In this document: piece after piece, positions 1 to 8,195 of the stretch | How positions within the stretch are numbered: the first letter of the stretch is position 1 | Layout: each line of letters starts with the position of its first letter | Assembly (NCBI RefSeq): GCF_030067705.1 | Contig: NZ_JASJEX010000001.1 | Location: forward strand, 558,001-622,000 | DNA length: 64,000 nt | Source of the DNA: Kribbibacterium absianum | GTDB lineage: Bacteria > Actinomycetota > Coriobacteriia > Coriobacteriales > Atopobiaceae | Reading direction: 5' to 3' | Notes under the pieces: model-generated | Database searches by the model: none | Told to the model about the DNA's origin: nothing | Seen by the model: the letters and a program-made list of their open reading frames with translations, nothing else | Program-made: the position numbers and the translations under genes

Positions 1-192
1 TCCTTCGAGCAGGTGACGCCGGTGGGCTCCTCGGCCGTCTGGGGCCAGATCGAAGAGCAGGCACGGGGCCTGGGCGCCCTCCTCGACGACCCGGACTCGG
101 CGCCCTTGCCCCAGGAGTGCGGCGCCGCAGGCCTGCTCCGTGCCGACGGTGGCTTCATCGGCGCACGCGCGCTCGCTGAACTACACTCGTAG
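1..192 (+). CDS. C-terminal end of an unidentified protein (truncated by window edge)
   Basis: An open frame runs from the first base of the window to a TAG at 190-192 and gives the last 63 residues of a protein whose start lies outside. The residues are acidic and soluble-looking, with no membrane segment and no motif that I recognise; the segment ends in GFIGARALAELHS. It is followed by an 84-base gap and then the malY-like gene on the same strand. Codon use (GC-rich third positions) supports a real coding end. The function cannot be assigned from this fragment. Confidence 0.6.
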   Translation, partial: SFEQVTPVGSSAVWGQIEEQARGLGALLDDPDSAPLPQECGAAGLLRADGGFIGARALAELHS

Positions 193-276
193 CCGGACAA
201 GCACCTACATCAAACGCACAATGCGTCGCCCCCCCCCGTCGGGCTCTGACTCGTTGCGCGGTATATGGGAGGCCTC

Positions 277-1476
277 ATGACGCGCTACGACTTCACGACG
301 CTCCGCGACCGCAGCACCGAGGGCTCTGCCAAATGGGACCTCATGAAGGCAGCGCGGCCTGACGTGCCTTCGGGAACCGTGCCGTTCTCGATCGCCGACA
401 TGGAGTTCGTGACGGCGCCCCCCATCGTCGACGCGCTCGCCAACGCCGCCCAGAACCAGAACCTCGGCTACGCGTGCAGCACGCCCCCGTACCGGGACGC
501 GGTCGTCTCGTGGCAGGAGCGCCGGCACCACTGGCGACCGCAGCCCGAGTGGATTGTCGACAGCCCGGGCATCGTCCCGGCGCTCTCCTTCGCTGTCAGG
601 GCCTACACGGAGCCCGGCGACCGCGTCGTGATCCAGAGCCCGGTCTACCCGCCCTTCCGCGCGGCCATCGAGGACAACGGTCGCATCGTGGCGGACGCGC
701 CGCTCATCCTCCGTCCGGATGGCAGCTACCACATGGACTTCGAGGCCCTAGCGGCCCAACTGTCTCGGCCCGACGTCGGCCTCATGATCCTCTGCAACCC
801 GCACAACCCGGTCGGCCGCGTATGGACGCGCGCGGAGCTGGAGCGTCTCGGCGAGCTGTGCGCCCAGAACGCCGTGTCCCTCGTCTCGGACGAGATACAC
901 GGCGACCTCGCGCAGCCCGGCCACGAGCACGTGCCCATGGCCACCGCGATGCCCAAAGGCCACGAGTCCGACTGCCTCGTGTGCGTGGCCCCCTCCAAGA
1001 CGTTCAACCTCGCGGGCCTGCAGTGCTCGTCGATCCTGATCGAGGACCCCGAGCGTCGCGCGGCGTTCCAGAGACAGCTCTCTTTGGCCGGCATCCATTC
1101 GCTCGGATGCCTCGCGTACGTGGGCGCCCAGGCGGCCTACACCCAGTGCGAGCCGTGGCTCGACGAGCTGATCGGCGTCATCGGCGAGAACTACGCGCTG
1201 GTTCGTGCGCACGTGGCGAAGCGGTGGCCAGAGGCTCGGCTCGCCCCGCTCGAGGGAACTTACATCGCGTGGCTCGACCTTCGTTTCACCGGCGCGACGC
1301 CCGCAGAGATCCAGGGCGCCTGCGAGGCCAACGCCCTCTTCTTCGACTTCGGCCCCAAGTTCGGCCCGGGAGGGGACGGGTTCGTGCGGTGGAACCTGGC
1401 CTGCCCCTCGTGGGTCATCGCCGAAGCGCTGCCGCGCTTGGACTCCGCCCTGGAATCGATCGTCGAGCACCGCTGA
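277..1476 (+). CDS. MalY/PatB-type PLP-dependent C-S lyase / aminotransferase
   Basis: Predicted pyridoxal-phosphate enzyme of fold type I, about 399 residues, cytosolic. It begins with the MalY/PatB family opening (TRYDFTTLRDRSTEGSAKWD) and carries CNPHNPVGRVW, SDEIHGDL and the Schiff-base lysine in APSKTFNLAGLQ. These match cystathionine beta-lyases of the MalY/PatB group, which cleave cystathionine or cysteine conjugates to pyruvate, ammonia and a thiol. An in-frame ATG at 265 exists, but the GGGAGG ribosome site at 267-272 precedes the ATG at 277, so the latter is preferred. A RidA gene follows 9 bases downstream, fitting removal of the reactive enamine released by such enzymes. Exact substrate is not shown; a general class I/II aminotransferase is the alternative. 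Confidence 0.85.
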   Translation: MTRYDFTTLRDRSTEGSAKWDLMKAARPDVPSGTVPFSIADMEFVTAPPIVDALANAAQNQNLGYACSTPPYRDAVVSWQERRHHWRPQPEWIVDSPGIVPALSFAVRAYTEPGDRVVIQSPVYPPFRAAIEDNGRIVADAPLILRPDGSYHMDFEALAAQLSRPDVGLMILCNPHNPVGRVWTRAELERLGELCAQNAVSLVSDEIHGDLAQPGHEHVPMATAMPKGHESDCLVCVAPSKTFNLAGLQCSSILIEDPERRAAFQRQLSLAGIHSLGCLAYVGAQAAYTQCEPWLDELIGVIGENYALVRAHVAKRWPEARLAPLEGTYIAWLDLRFTGATPAEIQGACEANALFFDFGPKFGPGGDGFVRWNLACPSWVIAEALPRLDSALESIVEHR

Positions 1477-1485
1477 GGAGGCGCC

Positions 1486-1860
1486 ATGTACTCGATCTCC
1501 ACCCCGCACGCGCCGCGCCCGGACGGGCCCTACAGCCAAGGGTCCAGCGCGGCCCGCTATCTCTTCGTCAGCGCACAGGGGCCCGAGGACCCCGTGACCG
1601 GCGGGGTCGTCGACGGCTCCATCGGCGTGCAGACCGTGCGCGCGCTCGGCAACATGGAGGCCGTGCTGGAGGAGGTGGGGCTCGGTATCGAGGCCGTGTG
1701 CAAGCTCACCCTGTGGCTGACGGACCTCGACGACCTTCCCAGCGTGGACGAGGTGCTCACCGAGCGGCTCGAGAAGCCCTATCCGGCGCGCTCCGTGTGC
1801 GAGGTGTCGCGCCTGCCAAAGGGCGCGCGCATCCAAATCGAGTGCGTCGCCTGCCGCTAG
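1486..1860 (+). CDS. ridA: RidA family enamine/imine deaminase
   Basis: 124-residue protein of the YjgF/YER057c/UK114 (Rid) family, which hydrolyses 2-aminoacrylate and similar enamines/imines made by PLP enzymes. Family landmarks are visible: GPYSQG near residue 19, LFVSAQGP, and the C-terminal PARSVCEVSRLPKGARIQIE block that contains the conserved active-site arginine and glutamate. Length is normal for the family. The start ATG follows GAGGAG closely. It is almost certainly co-transcribed with the PLP lyase upstream, and the pairing gives a clear job: detoxifying that enzyme's intermediate. Confidence 0.88.
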   Translation: MYSISTPHAPRPDGPYSQGSSAARYLFVSAQGPEDPVTGGVVDGSIGVQTVRALGNMEAVLEEVGLGIEAVCKLTLWLTDLDDLPSVDEVLTERLEKPYPARSVCEVSRLPKGARIQIECVACR

Positions 1861-1870
1861 ACCGGCGAGA

Positions 1871-1892
1871 GGGGAGAGGCCGACCTCTCCCC
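1871..1892. terminator. Hairpin after the malY-ridA pair
   Basis: A perfect 9-bp stem (GGGGAGAGG / CCTCTCCCC) with a 4-base loop lies just after the ridA stop codon, but no T-run follows, so an intrinsic terminator is only suggested. The rest of the 173-base gap before the FHA gene holds a possible -10 element (TAGAAT at 1989-1994) without a convincing -35. Confidence 0.4.
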
Positions 1893-2033
1893 GGTCGGGG
1901 CGGGCCCCGCGTGGCCGGCTGTGCGCTTCCTCTCTCGCGCTGGCTGAAAAGGCGCACCCGAGGATGCCGCCGGCCGATACGGGTAGGTTAGAATGTCCAT
2001 TCGGAGAGACACGACACGGAGGAGCCATTCAGC

Positions 2034-2453
2034 ATGGAGAACACCCAGCCCGGAGCGGCGGACTCCACCACCATTTTCCGCATGCCATCCATCGACGCCA
2101 CCGTCCCCGACCTCATGGGCTCGCAGCGCCTCGCCAATCCCACGCTGAGCATCGTCAAGGGCCCCCACACGGGAACCACGTTCGTGCTCGACACCCCGGA
2201 GGTCACGATCGGGCGCGACCCGTCCAACAGCGTGTTCCTCAACGACATGACCGTCTCGCGCCACCATGCGAAGATGCACCTCTCACCCGGCGCGGACACC
2301 GTCGAGGACCTCGGGTCGCTCAACGGCACGTGGGTCGACGGCGCCATCGTCAACCGGGCCATGCTCGAGGACGGCACCACGATCCAGATCGGCACGTTCC
2401 GCATGATCTTCCACACCACCCAGAACACGAGCCGCATCCCCACGGGCGTGTAG
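2034..2453 (+). CDS. FHA-domain protein, GarA/OdhI-like
   Basis: 139-residue protein with an N-terminal Ser/Thr-rich stretch and one forkhead-associated domain (about residues 45-130). FHA landmarks are TIGRDPSNSVFL, VSRHHAK and DLGSLNGTWVDG, the phosphothreonine-binding loops. The N-terminal STTIFR resembles the TT phosphorylation motif of mycobacterial GarA and corynebacterial OdhI, which are kinase-controlled regulators of 2-oxoglutarate metabolism. It is followed 4 bases later by an FtsR-type MerR gene, as garA is followed by Rv1828 in mycobacteria. The kinase and the target enzymes are not in the window, so the metabolic role is inferred. Confidence 0.85.
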   Translation: MENTQPGAADSTTIFRMPSIDATVPDLMGSQRLANPTLSIVKGPHTGTTFVLDTPEVTIGRDPSNSVFLNDMTVSRHHAKMHLSPGADTVEDLGSLNGTWVDGAIVNRAMLEDGTTIQIGTFRMIFHTTQNTSRIPTGV

Positions 2454-2457
2454 TCCC

Positions 2458-3153
2458 ATGGCGGACGCCGGCTATCTCACCATTGGGAAGGTCGTCAAAC
2501 GACTCCAGTCGCAGTACCCGGACCTCTCGGTCTCCAAGGTGCGTTACTTGGAGGACGAGGGGCTTCTTACGCCGTCGCGCACGCCGGGCGGCTACCGCCT
2601 GTACTCCTCCCGGGACGTGAAGCGGCTCGAGACGATCCTCTACCTGCAGAAGAACCGCTTCCTGCCGCTCTCGGTGATCAAAGAGGAGCTGGACGGCGCC
2701 GGCGGGGGGTCCGCGTCCCTTGACGCGTTCCCGCAGGCGGCGGTCGACGACGAGGAGACCCTCGAGAAGATGCACCCGCTCGAGGACATGCCCGAGCTGC
2801 TCGGCGTGTCCGTGGGCTTCGTGCGCGACCTCGCGAACATCGGCGTCGTCAAGCTGCACCGGAGCCCGCGCGGCCACGAGATGGTGGACGGCCACGAGTT
2901 CCGTCTGATCCGAACCTGCGACGCGCTCAGCCGCTACGGCATCGAGCCCCGCAACCTGCGCCAGTACGTCAACGCCGCGAACCGCGAGAGCTCGATGTTC
3001 CAGCAGGCGCTCTCGACGATGGGCCCGAGGCGCGGCGAGTTCACCGACGAGCAGCGCGCGCAGTACGACGCCGCCTTCGAGCAGCTCCTGGCCCTCACGG
3101 ACGACGTTCGCAACCATCTGATAAAACGGGCATTCCGCGAGGGCGGATCCTAG
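2458..3153 (+). CDS. ftsR: MerR-family regulator, FtsR-like
   Basis: 231-residue transcription factor. The N-terminal MerR winged helix (about residues 5-75) reads [12 protein letters not shown]...[31 protein letters not shown], and its family-typical continuation [11 protein letters not shown] resembles mycobacterial Rv1828 and corynebacterial FtsR, an activator of ftsZ. A second, more divergent helix-turn-helix-like block follows at about residues 105-160. No metal-binding cysteine pattern is apparent. Starts 4 bases after the FHA gene stop, so the two are coupled. The cell-division role is known for the corynebacterial homologue and inferred here. Confidence 0.8.
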   Translation: MADAGYLTIGKVVKRLQSQYPDLSVSKVRYLEDEGLLTPSRTPGGYRLYSSRDVKRLETILYLQKNRFLPLSVIKEELDGAGGGSASLDAFPQAAVDDEETLEKMHPLEDMPELLGVSVGFVRDLANIGVVKLHRSPRGHEMVDGHEFRLIRTCDALSRYGIEPRNLRQYVNAANRESSMFQQALSTMGPRRGEFTDEQRAQYDAAFEQLLALTDDVRNHLIKRAFREGGS

Positions 3154-3229
3154 GCCGCAAGCGGCACAGTGGTACCCGTCGTGTCAGGAAGCAGGCGCCG
3201 GCCGACCCGGCCATGAGCAAGGAGAGACC

Positions 3230-3763
3230 ATGTCCAAGTTCGATTACGCGAGCCTCATCGTCGACATCCCCGACTACCCCGAGCCGGGCGTCGTCTTCAA
3301 GGACATCACCCCGATGATGGCCGACCCGCAGGGCTTCTCCGCCGTGATCGACGAGCTCGCCGAACACTTCCTCGGCCGGGGCATCAACAAGGTCGTCGGC
3401 GCCGAGGCCCGCGGCTTCCTCGTCGGCGCACCGGTGGCCTACCGTCTGGGCGCCGGTTTCGTGCCGGCCCGCAAGCCCGGTAAGCTGCCGCGAGAGGTCC
3501 TCTCGCAGTCCTACGCCCTCGAGTACGGCACCGACGAGATCCAGATCCACAAGGACGCGATCAACCCCGGCGACAAGGTGCTCATCGTCGACGACCTCGT
3601 GGCGACGGGCGGCACCTCGGTGGCCTGTGCCCAGCTGGTGGAGCGCGCCGGGGGCACGATCGAGGGCTTCGCATTCGCACTCGAGCTCGCGTTCCTCGAT
3701 CCCCGCACGGTGATCGGCGACCACTTCGACCAAGAGATCTTCTCCCTGGTCACGGTGGAGTAG
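3230..3763 (+). CDS. apt: Adenine phosphoribosyltransferase
   Basis: 177-residue purine-salvage enzyme converting adenine and PRPP to AMP and pyrophosphate. Visible landmarks are FKDITPMM near residue 24, [21 protein letters not shown], and the PRPP-binding loop [14 protein letters not shown] at about 120-133. Length is typical of bacterial Apt. An AGGAG ribosome site lies just before the ATG. The next gene, a tyrosine recombinase with a GTG start, begins 2 bases after the stop, so the two are likely co-transcribed although functionally unrelated. Confidence 0.93.
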   Translation: MSKFDYASLIVDIPDYPEPGVVFKDITPMMADPQGFSAVIDELAEHFLGRGINKVVGAEARGFLVGAPVAYRLGAGFVPARKPGKLPREVLSQSYALEYGTDEIQIHKDAINPGDKVLIVDDLVATGGTSVACAQLVERAGGTIEGFAFALELAFLDPRTVIGDHFDQEIFSLVTVE

Positions 3764-3765
3764 GG

Positions 3766-4785
3766 GTGAGCGGCACGCGTCGTCGCACCCCCGACGAGCC
3801 CGTCTATGAGGTTCCTGGCGCTCCGGCCCCGAGCGCGGAGATCACCCGCGCGTCGGGGCCGTTCTCGTCGTCTCCCACCGACGAGGAGCTCTTCGAGGCC
3901 TGGGAGGCCGAACTCAACGTGCGGTCCGAGAACACCCTCAGGACCTACAAGTCGCGCGTGCGCCGCTGGCAGGCCTGGGTGAACGAGCAGGGTCTCGGGT
4001 TGCTCGAGCCCAGGCGCTCCGAGGTCATCGTGTACCGCGACAAGCTGCACGAGGAGGGCATGGAGGCCGCGTCGGTCAACCAGAACCTCGTCTCGATCCG
4101 CTCGTTCTACCGCTGGGCACTCTCGTACGGGCTCGCGCCGGACATCACGGCCGGCGTGCCACGTCTCAAGACGTCGAACCTCTCAAGTCGCGGCTCCCTC
4201 ACCAAGGAGCAGGTGCTCGGGCTCCTCGACTTCGAGACCCTCACCGAGAAGGACCGCCGCGACTACGCGATCCTCAACCTGATGGTGCGCCGCGGCCTCC
4301 GCGACGTGGAGATCAGCCGCGCGAAGGTCCGCGACCTGCGCCAGACCCACAAGGGCCCGGTCCTCATGGTCTGGGGCAAGGGCCGTGACGCCGCGGACCA
4401 GCCGGTGCCGCTCTCCGAGGAGGTCGTGAGGCCCATTCGCGACTACCTCTGGAGCCGCGGCAACCCCGGACCCAAGGAGCCGCTTTTCGCGAGCGTCTCC
4501 AACAACAACAGGGGCGGCGCGATGACGACGCGGGCGGTGAGCGCGATGGTGTCCCAGCGCATGCGCGACGCCGGCATCGACACGAACTACGCGAGCGCCC
4601 ACTGGCTGCGCCACACCGCCGTGACGTTCGGGTTGCTCGAGGGTGGCCCGGACTCGATCCGTCACATGCAGCAGATGGCGCGCCACGCGAACGTGGAGAC
4701 CACCGCGCGCTACGCACACGACCTCCAGCTCCTGGACGGCACCGGCGGCAACCTCGTGGACAGCTACCTGGACGACGAGGACTGA
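3766..4785 (+). CDS. Tyrosine recombinase (XerC/XerD-like)
   Basis: 339-residue site-specific recombinase with GTG start. An unusually long, low-complexity N-terminus (about 40 residues) precedes the SAM-like core-binding domain (about 40-130) and the catalytic domain (about 145-325). The catalytic set is complete: R179 (GLRDVEI), K205 (GKGRD), H279xxR282 (HWLRH), H307 (ARHANV) and nucleophile Y316 (ARYAH). A Xer role in resolving chromosome dimers is most likely, because no phage or transposon genes surround it. An integrase of a small element is the alternative. The gap after it (4786-5189) holds inverted repeats. Confidence 0.82.
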   Translation: MSGTRRRTPDEPVYEVPGAPAPSAEITRASGPFSSSPTDEELFEAWEAELNVRSENTLRTYKSRVRRWQAWVNEQGLGLLEPRRSEVIVYRDKLHEEGMEAASVNQNLVSIRSFYRWALSYGLAPDITAGVPRLKTSNLSSRGSLTKEQVLGLLDFETLTEKDRRDYAILNLMVRRGLRDVEISRAKVRDLRQTHKGPVLMVWGKGRDAADQPVPLSEEVVRPIRDYLWSRGNPGPKEPLFASVSNNNRGGAMTTRAVSAMVSQRMRDAGIDTNYASAHWLRHTAVTFGLLEGGPDSIRHMQQMARHANVETTARYAHDLQLLDGTGGNLVDSYLDDED

Positions 4786-4846
4786 TTTCTTGTGCCGTCA
4801 CGTCGGCACAAGAAATGTGCAAAAAGGGACAGTCCCTTTTTGCACA
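4785..4846. repeat. Two abutting perfect inverted repeats after the recombinase gene
   Basis: The first pair is ATTTCTTGTGCCG (4785-4797) with its exact complement at 4804-4816, six bases between. The second is TGTGCAAAAAGGGAC (4816-4830) with its exact complement at 4832-4846, one base between. The recombinase stop codon overlaps the start of the first arm. They could form back-to-back hairpins and end transcription (the second ends in a TTTTT stretch inside the stem), or be copies of a dispersed palindromic element. GGGAC-centred palindromes recur at 13199-13237 and 15081-15174. Confidence 0.75.
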
Positions 4847-4925
4847 TCTACGCTGGTCTATGAGATGTGGCTCGGCTGGGCATCGCGGCTTTCGAGTATT
4901 CAAAACGCATTCCTAAGGCCGCCTG

Positions 4926-5100
4926 AGATTGCGAATCTGAGCCCGCGAACGAGGAAATCTGCCATCTTGACGATGCGAATGGCGGGTTTGGAACGCCGCG
5001 GGGATCAGATTGCGTTTCTCGGCAAGATTGCAGTTCTGAGGACAGTCTCCGGCGCGAAGCTGCTGGTTCAACTTCCGATTTCGTCCAGAATCGGAAGTTG
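4926..5100. repeat. Intergenic cluster: three copies of a 16-bp motif plus a 12-bp hairpin
   Basis: This non-coding stretch holds three direct near-copies of AGATTGCGNTTCTSRG at 4926-4941, 5007-5022 and 5025-5040, and then a perfect 12-bp inverted repeat CAACTTCCGATT (5069-5080) / AATCGGAAGTTG (5089-5100). Its lower GC content than the flanking genes stands out. Related copies of the 16-bp motif are found at 40531-40665 between pnp and rnj. No open frame here looks coding. It lies between the recombinase gene and the convergent AI-2E permease gene. Confidence 0.65.
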
Positions 5101-5189
5101 ACAGGGGAGCGGCCCTTCCCTCTCGGCGCCCGAGGCCGGTGAGACAGATCAAAGAGACGAGATCGTCCCACCGGCGGGGGCCATCTCGC

Positions 5190-6368
5190 CTAGCGGGCCA
5201 TGTCGTGCGGCTCGGGCAGCGAGTCAGCCGCGACCGGCGTCTCGGCGCCAGCCCCTCCGCCGTGCGTTCCCGACACGATCTGCTCGCGCACGAGCTTGTA
5301 GATGGTGGCCACCAGAGGCACCGCCAGCACCATCCCGACGACACCCGAGATTCCCGCGCCGAGAATGACCGCCCCGAGGACCCAGATCCCCGGAAGGCCG
5401 ATGGTGGTGCCCACGACGCGCGGATAGATGAGGTTGCCCTCGACCTGCTGGAGCACCACGAGGAACACCACGAACAGGTACGCCTGCAGCGGCGAGACGG
5501 TCATCACCATGAGGAAGCCCACGAGGCCCCCGATGTAGGCGCCGGCAACGGGAATGAGGGCCGTGCAGCCCACGACGGCGCCCGTCATCACGGCGTAGGG
5601 CATGCCGAGGATCGTCATGCCGAGAGCGCACAGACTGCCGAGAATGCAGGCCTCGATGGACTGGCCCACGATGTAGCCGTGGAAGCTCTCGTCGGCGACG
5701 TTGATTCCGTGGAACAGTCGGGTCCAGACCGCCTCGGGCAGATAGCGCTGGCAAAGGGCCTTGACCTGCCCGCGCAGGCGGTCTTTCGACGCGAGGACGT
5801 ACAGCGCGAACACGAACGCGATGAGCGCATTGGCCGCGCCCGAGACGAGCCCACTCACGATGGTGGCCGTCGCGCCGAGGACCTGGTTCAAGTTCGCGGG
5901 GTCGGCCATCTTGACGATGGTCTCTTGAAGGGATCCCTCGACGTCGATGACGACCTGACCGATCGCGCTGTCGGAGGTCAGCCCCCACGACTGCAGCCGG
6001 TCGAGGACGTCGCTGATGCCGTTCGGGGCGTTGGCCACGAGGAGCTTCACCGCGTCGATGACCTCCGGCGCGACCACCATGCAGAGGCCGACAAAGATGG
6101 CCGCGATGACCGCCACCGCCAGCAGCAGGCTGATGGGCCGGGCGCCCTTCCTGCGCGTGCCGTCTGCGCGCACGGGGAACAGCTTGCGCTCGAAGAACGC
6201 CATCGGGAGGTTGACCACATAGGCGATCGCGCCGCCGAGCAGGAGCGGCCCCGCAGCGCCCAGGAGCACGCCGAGCGCGCCCGAGACGGCCGGCCAGTAG
6301 AACACGCACAGGTACAGTCCGAAAACGGTGAGCGCCACACGCAGGCAGGTCTTTGAGTCAAACGTCAC
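5190..6368 (-). CDS. AI-2E family transporter (PF01594-type membrane protein)
   Basis: About 392-residue polytopic membrane protein. Two N-terminal hydrophobic segments are followed by a soluble stretch, then four or five further transmembrane segments. Family-typical stretches include YIVGQSIEACILG, GALIPVAGAYIGG-like CTALIPVAGAYIGG, and LQQVEGNLIYPRVVGTTIGLP. Members include TqsA and YdiK-type permeases and Na+/H+ antiporter-like proteins, so the substrate is open. I chose the GTG at 6368 because GGAAGG lies 7 bases upstream; a TTG at 6383 would add five residues. A LexA-type box and a TATGAT -10 lie upstream (6435-6456), suggesting SOS control. Confidence 0.85.
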   Translation of the reverse strand: MTFDSKTCLRVALTVFGLYLCVFYWPAVSGALGVLLGAAGPLLLGGAIAYVVNLPMAFFERKLFPVRADGTRRKGARPISLLLAVAVIAAIFVGLCMVVAPEVIDAVKLLVANAPNGISDVLDRLQSWGLTSDSAIGQVVIDVEGSLQETIVKMADPANLNQVLGATATIVSGLVSGAANALIAFVFALYVLASKDRLRGQVKALCQRYLPEAVWTRLFHGINVADESFHGYIVGQSIEACILGSLCALGMTILGMPYAVMTGAVVGCTALIPVAGAYIGGLVGFLMVMTVSPLQAYLFVVFLVVLQQVEGNLIYPRVVGTTIGLPGIWVLGAVILGAGISGVVGMVLAVPLVATIYKLVREQIVSGTHGGGAGAETPVAADSLPEPHDMAR

Positions 6369-6434
6369 AGGGCGGCCTTCCAAAGTCGAGGCGCCGGGCT
6401 CCCCCGACGTCTGAAAGCATGATGTAGGACGGAA

Positions 6435-6456
6435 ATCATACCGGAACGCACGTTCC
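6435..6456 (-). promoter_or_regulatory. Putative SOS (LexA) box and -10 for the AI-2E permease gene
   Basis: On the minus strand GGAACGTGCGTTCC (6456-6443) matches the Gram-positive LexA consensus CGAACRNRYGTTYC at 13 of 14 positions. A TATGAT -10 element (6440-6435) follows after 2 bases. The recA box and its -10 have the same 2-base spacing. The -35 position is poor (TAAAAA). The site is in the divergent gap shared with the ClC gene, so it could affect either gene, but the -10 faces the permease. Confidence 0.6.
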
Positions 6457-6623
6457 CTTTTTAGAGGACTCCCCTAGCGTGCCACGCTCTTCATAGGAGG
6501 CTCACACGCGCCCCCCGGCCATCCCTTCCACTCGCTGACTGTCCTCTGTCCTCCCTTGGATTATGTTTGGAGGTGTTCTGCCGCGACGAGCGACCAGTGC
6601 CGAGGAAAGAAGGGCAGTCCTGC

Positions 6624-8195
6624 ATGGACCAGGTCTCCAAGAGGCTCTCGCGCCGGTTCCAAGCCGGCCTCGTGTGGAAGGGCTTCCTCACCGGCCTTGG
6701 CGCCGGGGTCGTCGTCGCGGCGTACCGCGTGGCCCTCGGGGCCTGCGATCGCACCGTGCGCGCGGTGACCCCGCTGCTCTACCAGAGCCCAGGGGGCGTC
6801 GCACTCTGGGTCGCCGTGCTCGCGCTGCTCGTCATGGCGGTCGGATCGCTCATGCGCTGGGCCCCGGACACGTCCGGTTCCGGCATCCCGCAGGTCGAGG
6901 CGGAGATCATGGGCCGGCTCCGTATCCCGTGGCTCAAGGCCGCGTGCGTCAAGTTCGCAGAGGGCGTCCTATGCGCCTTCGGCGGTCTGTCCCTCGGCCG
7001 CGAGGGCCCGAGCGTGATGATGGGCGGCCTTCTGGGAAAGGGCGTGTCGCGCGCCACGAAGAGCGCGGAGGGCGAGGAACGGCTCCTCATGACCTGCGGA
7101 GCCGGCGCTGGCATGGCGGCCGCCTTCCAGGCGCCCCTCACGGGCGTGATGTTCGCCATCGAAGAGGTCCAGAAGACCGTCTCGGCGCCGCTCGTCATCG
7201 CGACGCTGTCGAGCACGGTGACCTCGGTCTTCGTGGTGAACCAGGTGTTTGACGTGCAGCCGGTGCTCGGGCTCTCGTTCGCGCAGGAGCTGCCCCATAT
7301 CACGTACGGCGTCGTGGCGCTCATGGGCGTCGCGATGGGGCTGCTCGGGGCCCTCGGCAACCTCGGCATGTTCCTCGGTCAGCGGCTGTACGCACGGGTG
7401 AACCGCGCCGCCCCGTACTCGCGGCTCGCCGTCCCGTTCGCGGCGGCTGGGCTCGCCGCGGCATTCGCTCCGGCCCTCATGGGCGGCGGCGACGCGGTCC
7501 TCGAGCTGCTCGCGAGGCCCGAGGGCCTCACGGTGGGGCTCCTTTTGGGGCTGCTCGTGGGCAAGTACCTCTTCACCAACCTCTGCGCCGGCTCGCGGGC
7601 GCCCGGAGGCACGCTGTACCCCTTGGTGGTCATGGGCGCACTGGCCGGCGCCCTCTTTGGCAAGGCCGCCGTGGCGCTTCTGGGCCTCCCCTCCTCCTAC
7701 CTCGTGAACTTCATGCTCCTCGGCATCGCGGGGGTCTTCGCGAGCGTCGTCCAGGCCCCCGTGACCGGCTGCGTGCTCGTGTTCGAGCTCACCGGCTCCT
7801 TCACCGCCCTTTTGAGCCTCGGCCTCGTGTCCCTCGTGAGCTACGTGGTGGCGAAGCTCGTGGCGGTGGACGGCTACTACGAGCACCTGCTCGCGAACCT
7901 CCTGAAGGTCTCCGAGCCTCCGCATGCCTGGGCCCCGCACCGCCACGTGCTGATTCGGACCCTGGTGGTAGGCTGCGGCTCCGAGGCCGACGGTGCCCTG
8001 CTCGAGGAGCTCACCCTGCCGGAAGGTGTCGCCGTGGCGCTTGTCGAGCGAAGCGGTGCGAGCCTCGTCCCGGAACCGGGCCTCCAGCTGGCCTGTGCGG
8101 ACCACGTGGTCGTCGTCATCGACTCACGGCTGGAGGCCGGCGTGGAGCCCGTGCTCGAAGAGATGGTGGCCCCAGCCTTCGAGGAGCCCGCATGA
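6624..8195 (+). CDS. clcA: ClC-family chloride/proton antiporter with C-terminal TrkA_C-like domain
   Basis: 523-residue membrane protein. Signature elements are GSGIPQVEAEIMG, GREGPSVMMGG (gating glutamate) and FAIEEVQ, whose glutamate matches the internal proton glutamate of exchangers, so a Cl-/H+ antiporter is favoured over a channel. GGTLYPLVVMG takes the place of the usual GGIFAPxLxxG. The last 80 residues (from about 445) look like a regulatory RCK/TrkA_C domain. The ATG at 6624 follows AGAAGGG by 9 bases; an in-frame ATG at 6567 has a poorer ribosome site. Likely roles are acid resistance or anion homeostasis. Confidence 0.9.
   Translation: MDQVSKRLSRRFQAGLVWKGFLTGLGAGVVVAAYRVALGACDRTVRAVTPLLYQSPGGVALWVAVLALLVMAVGSLMRWAPDTSGSGIPQVEAEIMGRLRIPWLKAACVKFAEGVLCAFGGLSLGREGPSVMMGGLLGKGVSRATKSAEGEERLLMTCGAGAGMAAAFQAPLTGVMFAIEEVQKTVSAPLVIATLSSTVTSVFVVNQVFDVQPVLGLSFAQELPHITYGVVALMGVAMGLLGALGNLGMFLGQRLYARVNRAAPYSRLAVPFAAAGLAAAFAPALMGGGDAVLELLARPEGLTVGLLLGLLVGKYLFTNLCAGSRAPGGTLYPLVVMGALAGALFGKAAVALLGLPSSYLVNFMLLGIAGVFASVVQAPVTGCVLVFELTGSFTALLSLGLVSLVSYVVAKLVAVDGYYEHLLANLLKVSEPPHAWAPHRHVLIRTLVVGCGSEADGALLEELTLPEGVAVALVERSGASLVPEPGLQLACADHVVVVIDSRLEAGVEPVLEEMVAPAFEEPA

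Noticed and set aside
474-1991. 505-residue frame overlapping malY and ridA
   Set aside because: Same strand but in another frame than two well-supported genes; Arg/Pro/Gly-rich with no family sequence.
3766-5100. Integrase of a prophage or integrative element
   Set aside because: No phage, conjugation or cargo genes follow the tyrosine recombinase, and neighbours on both sides are chromosomal, so a Xer-type role is more likely.
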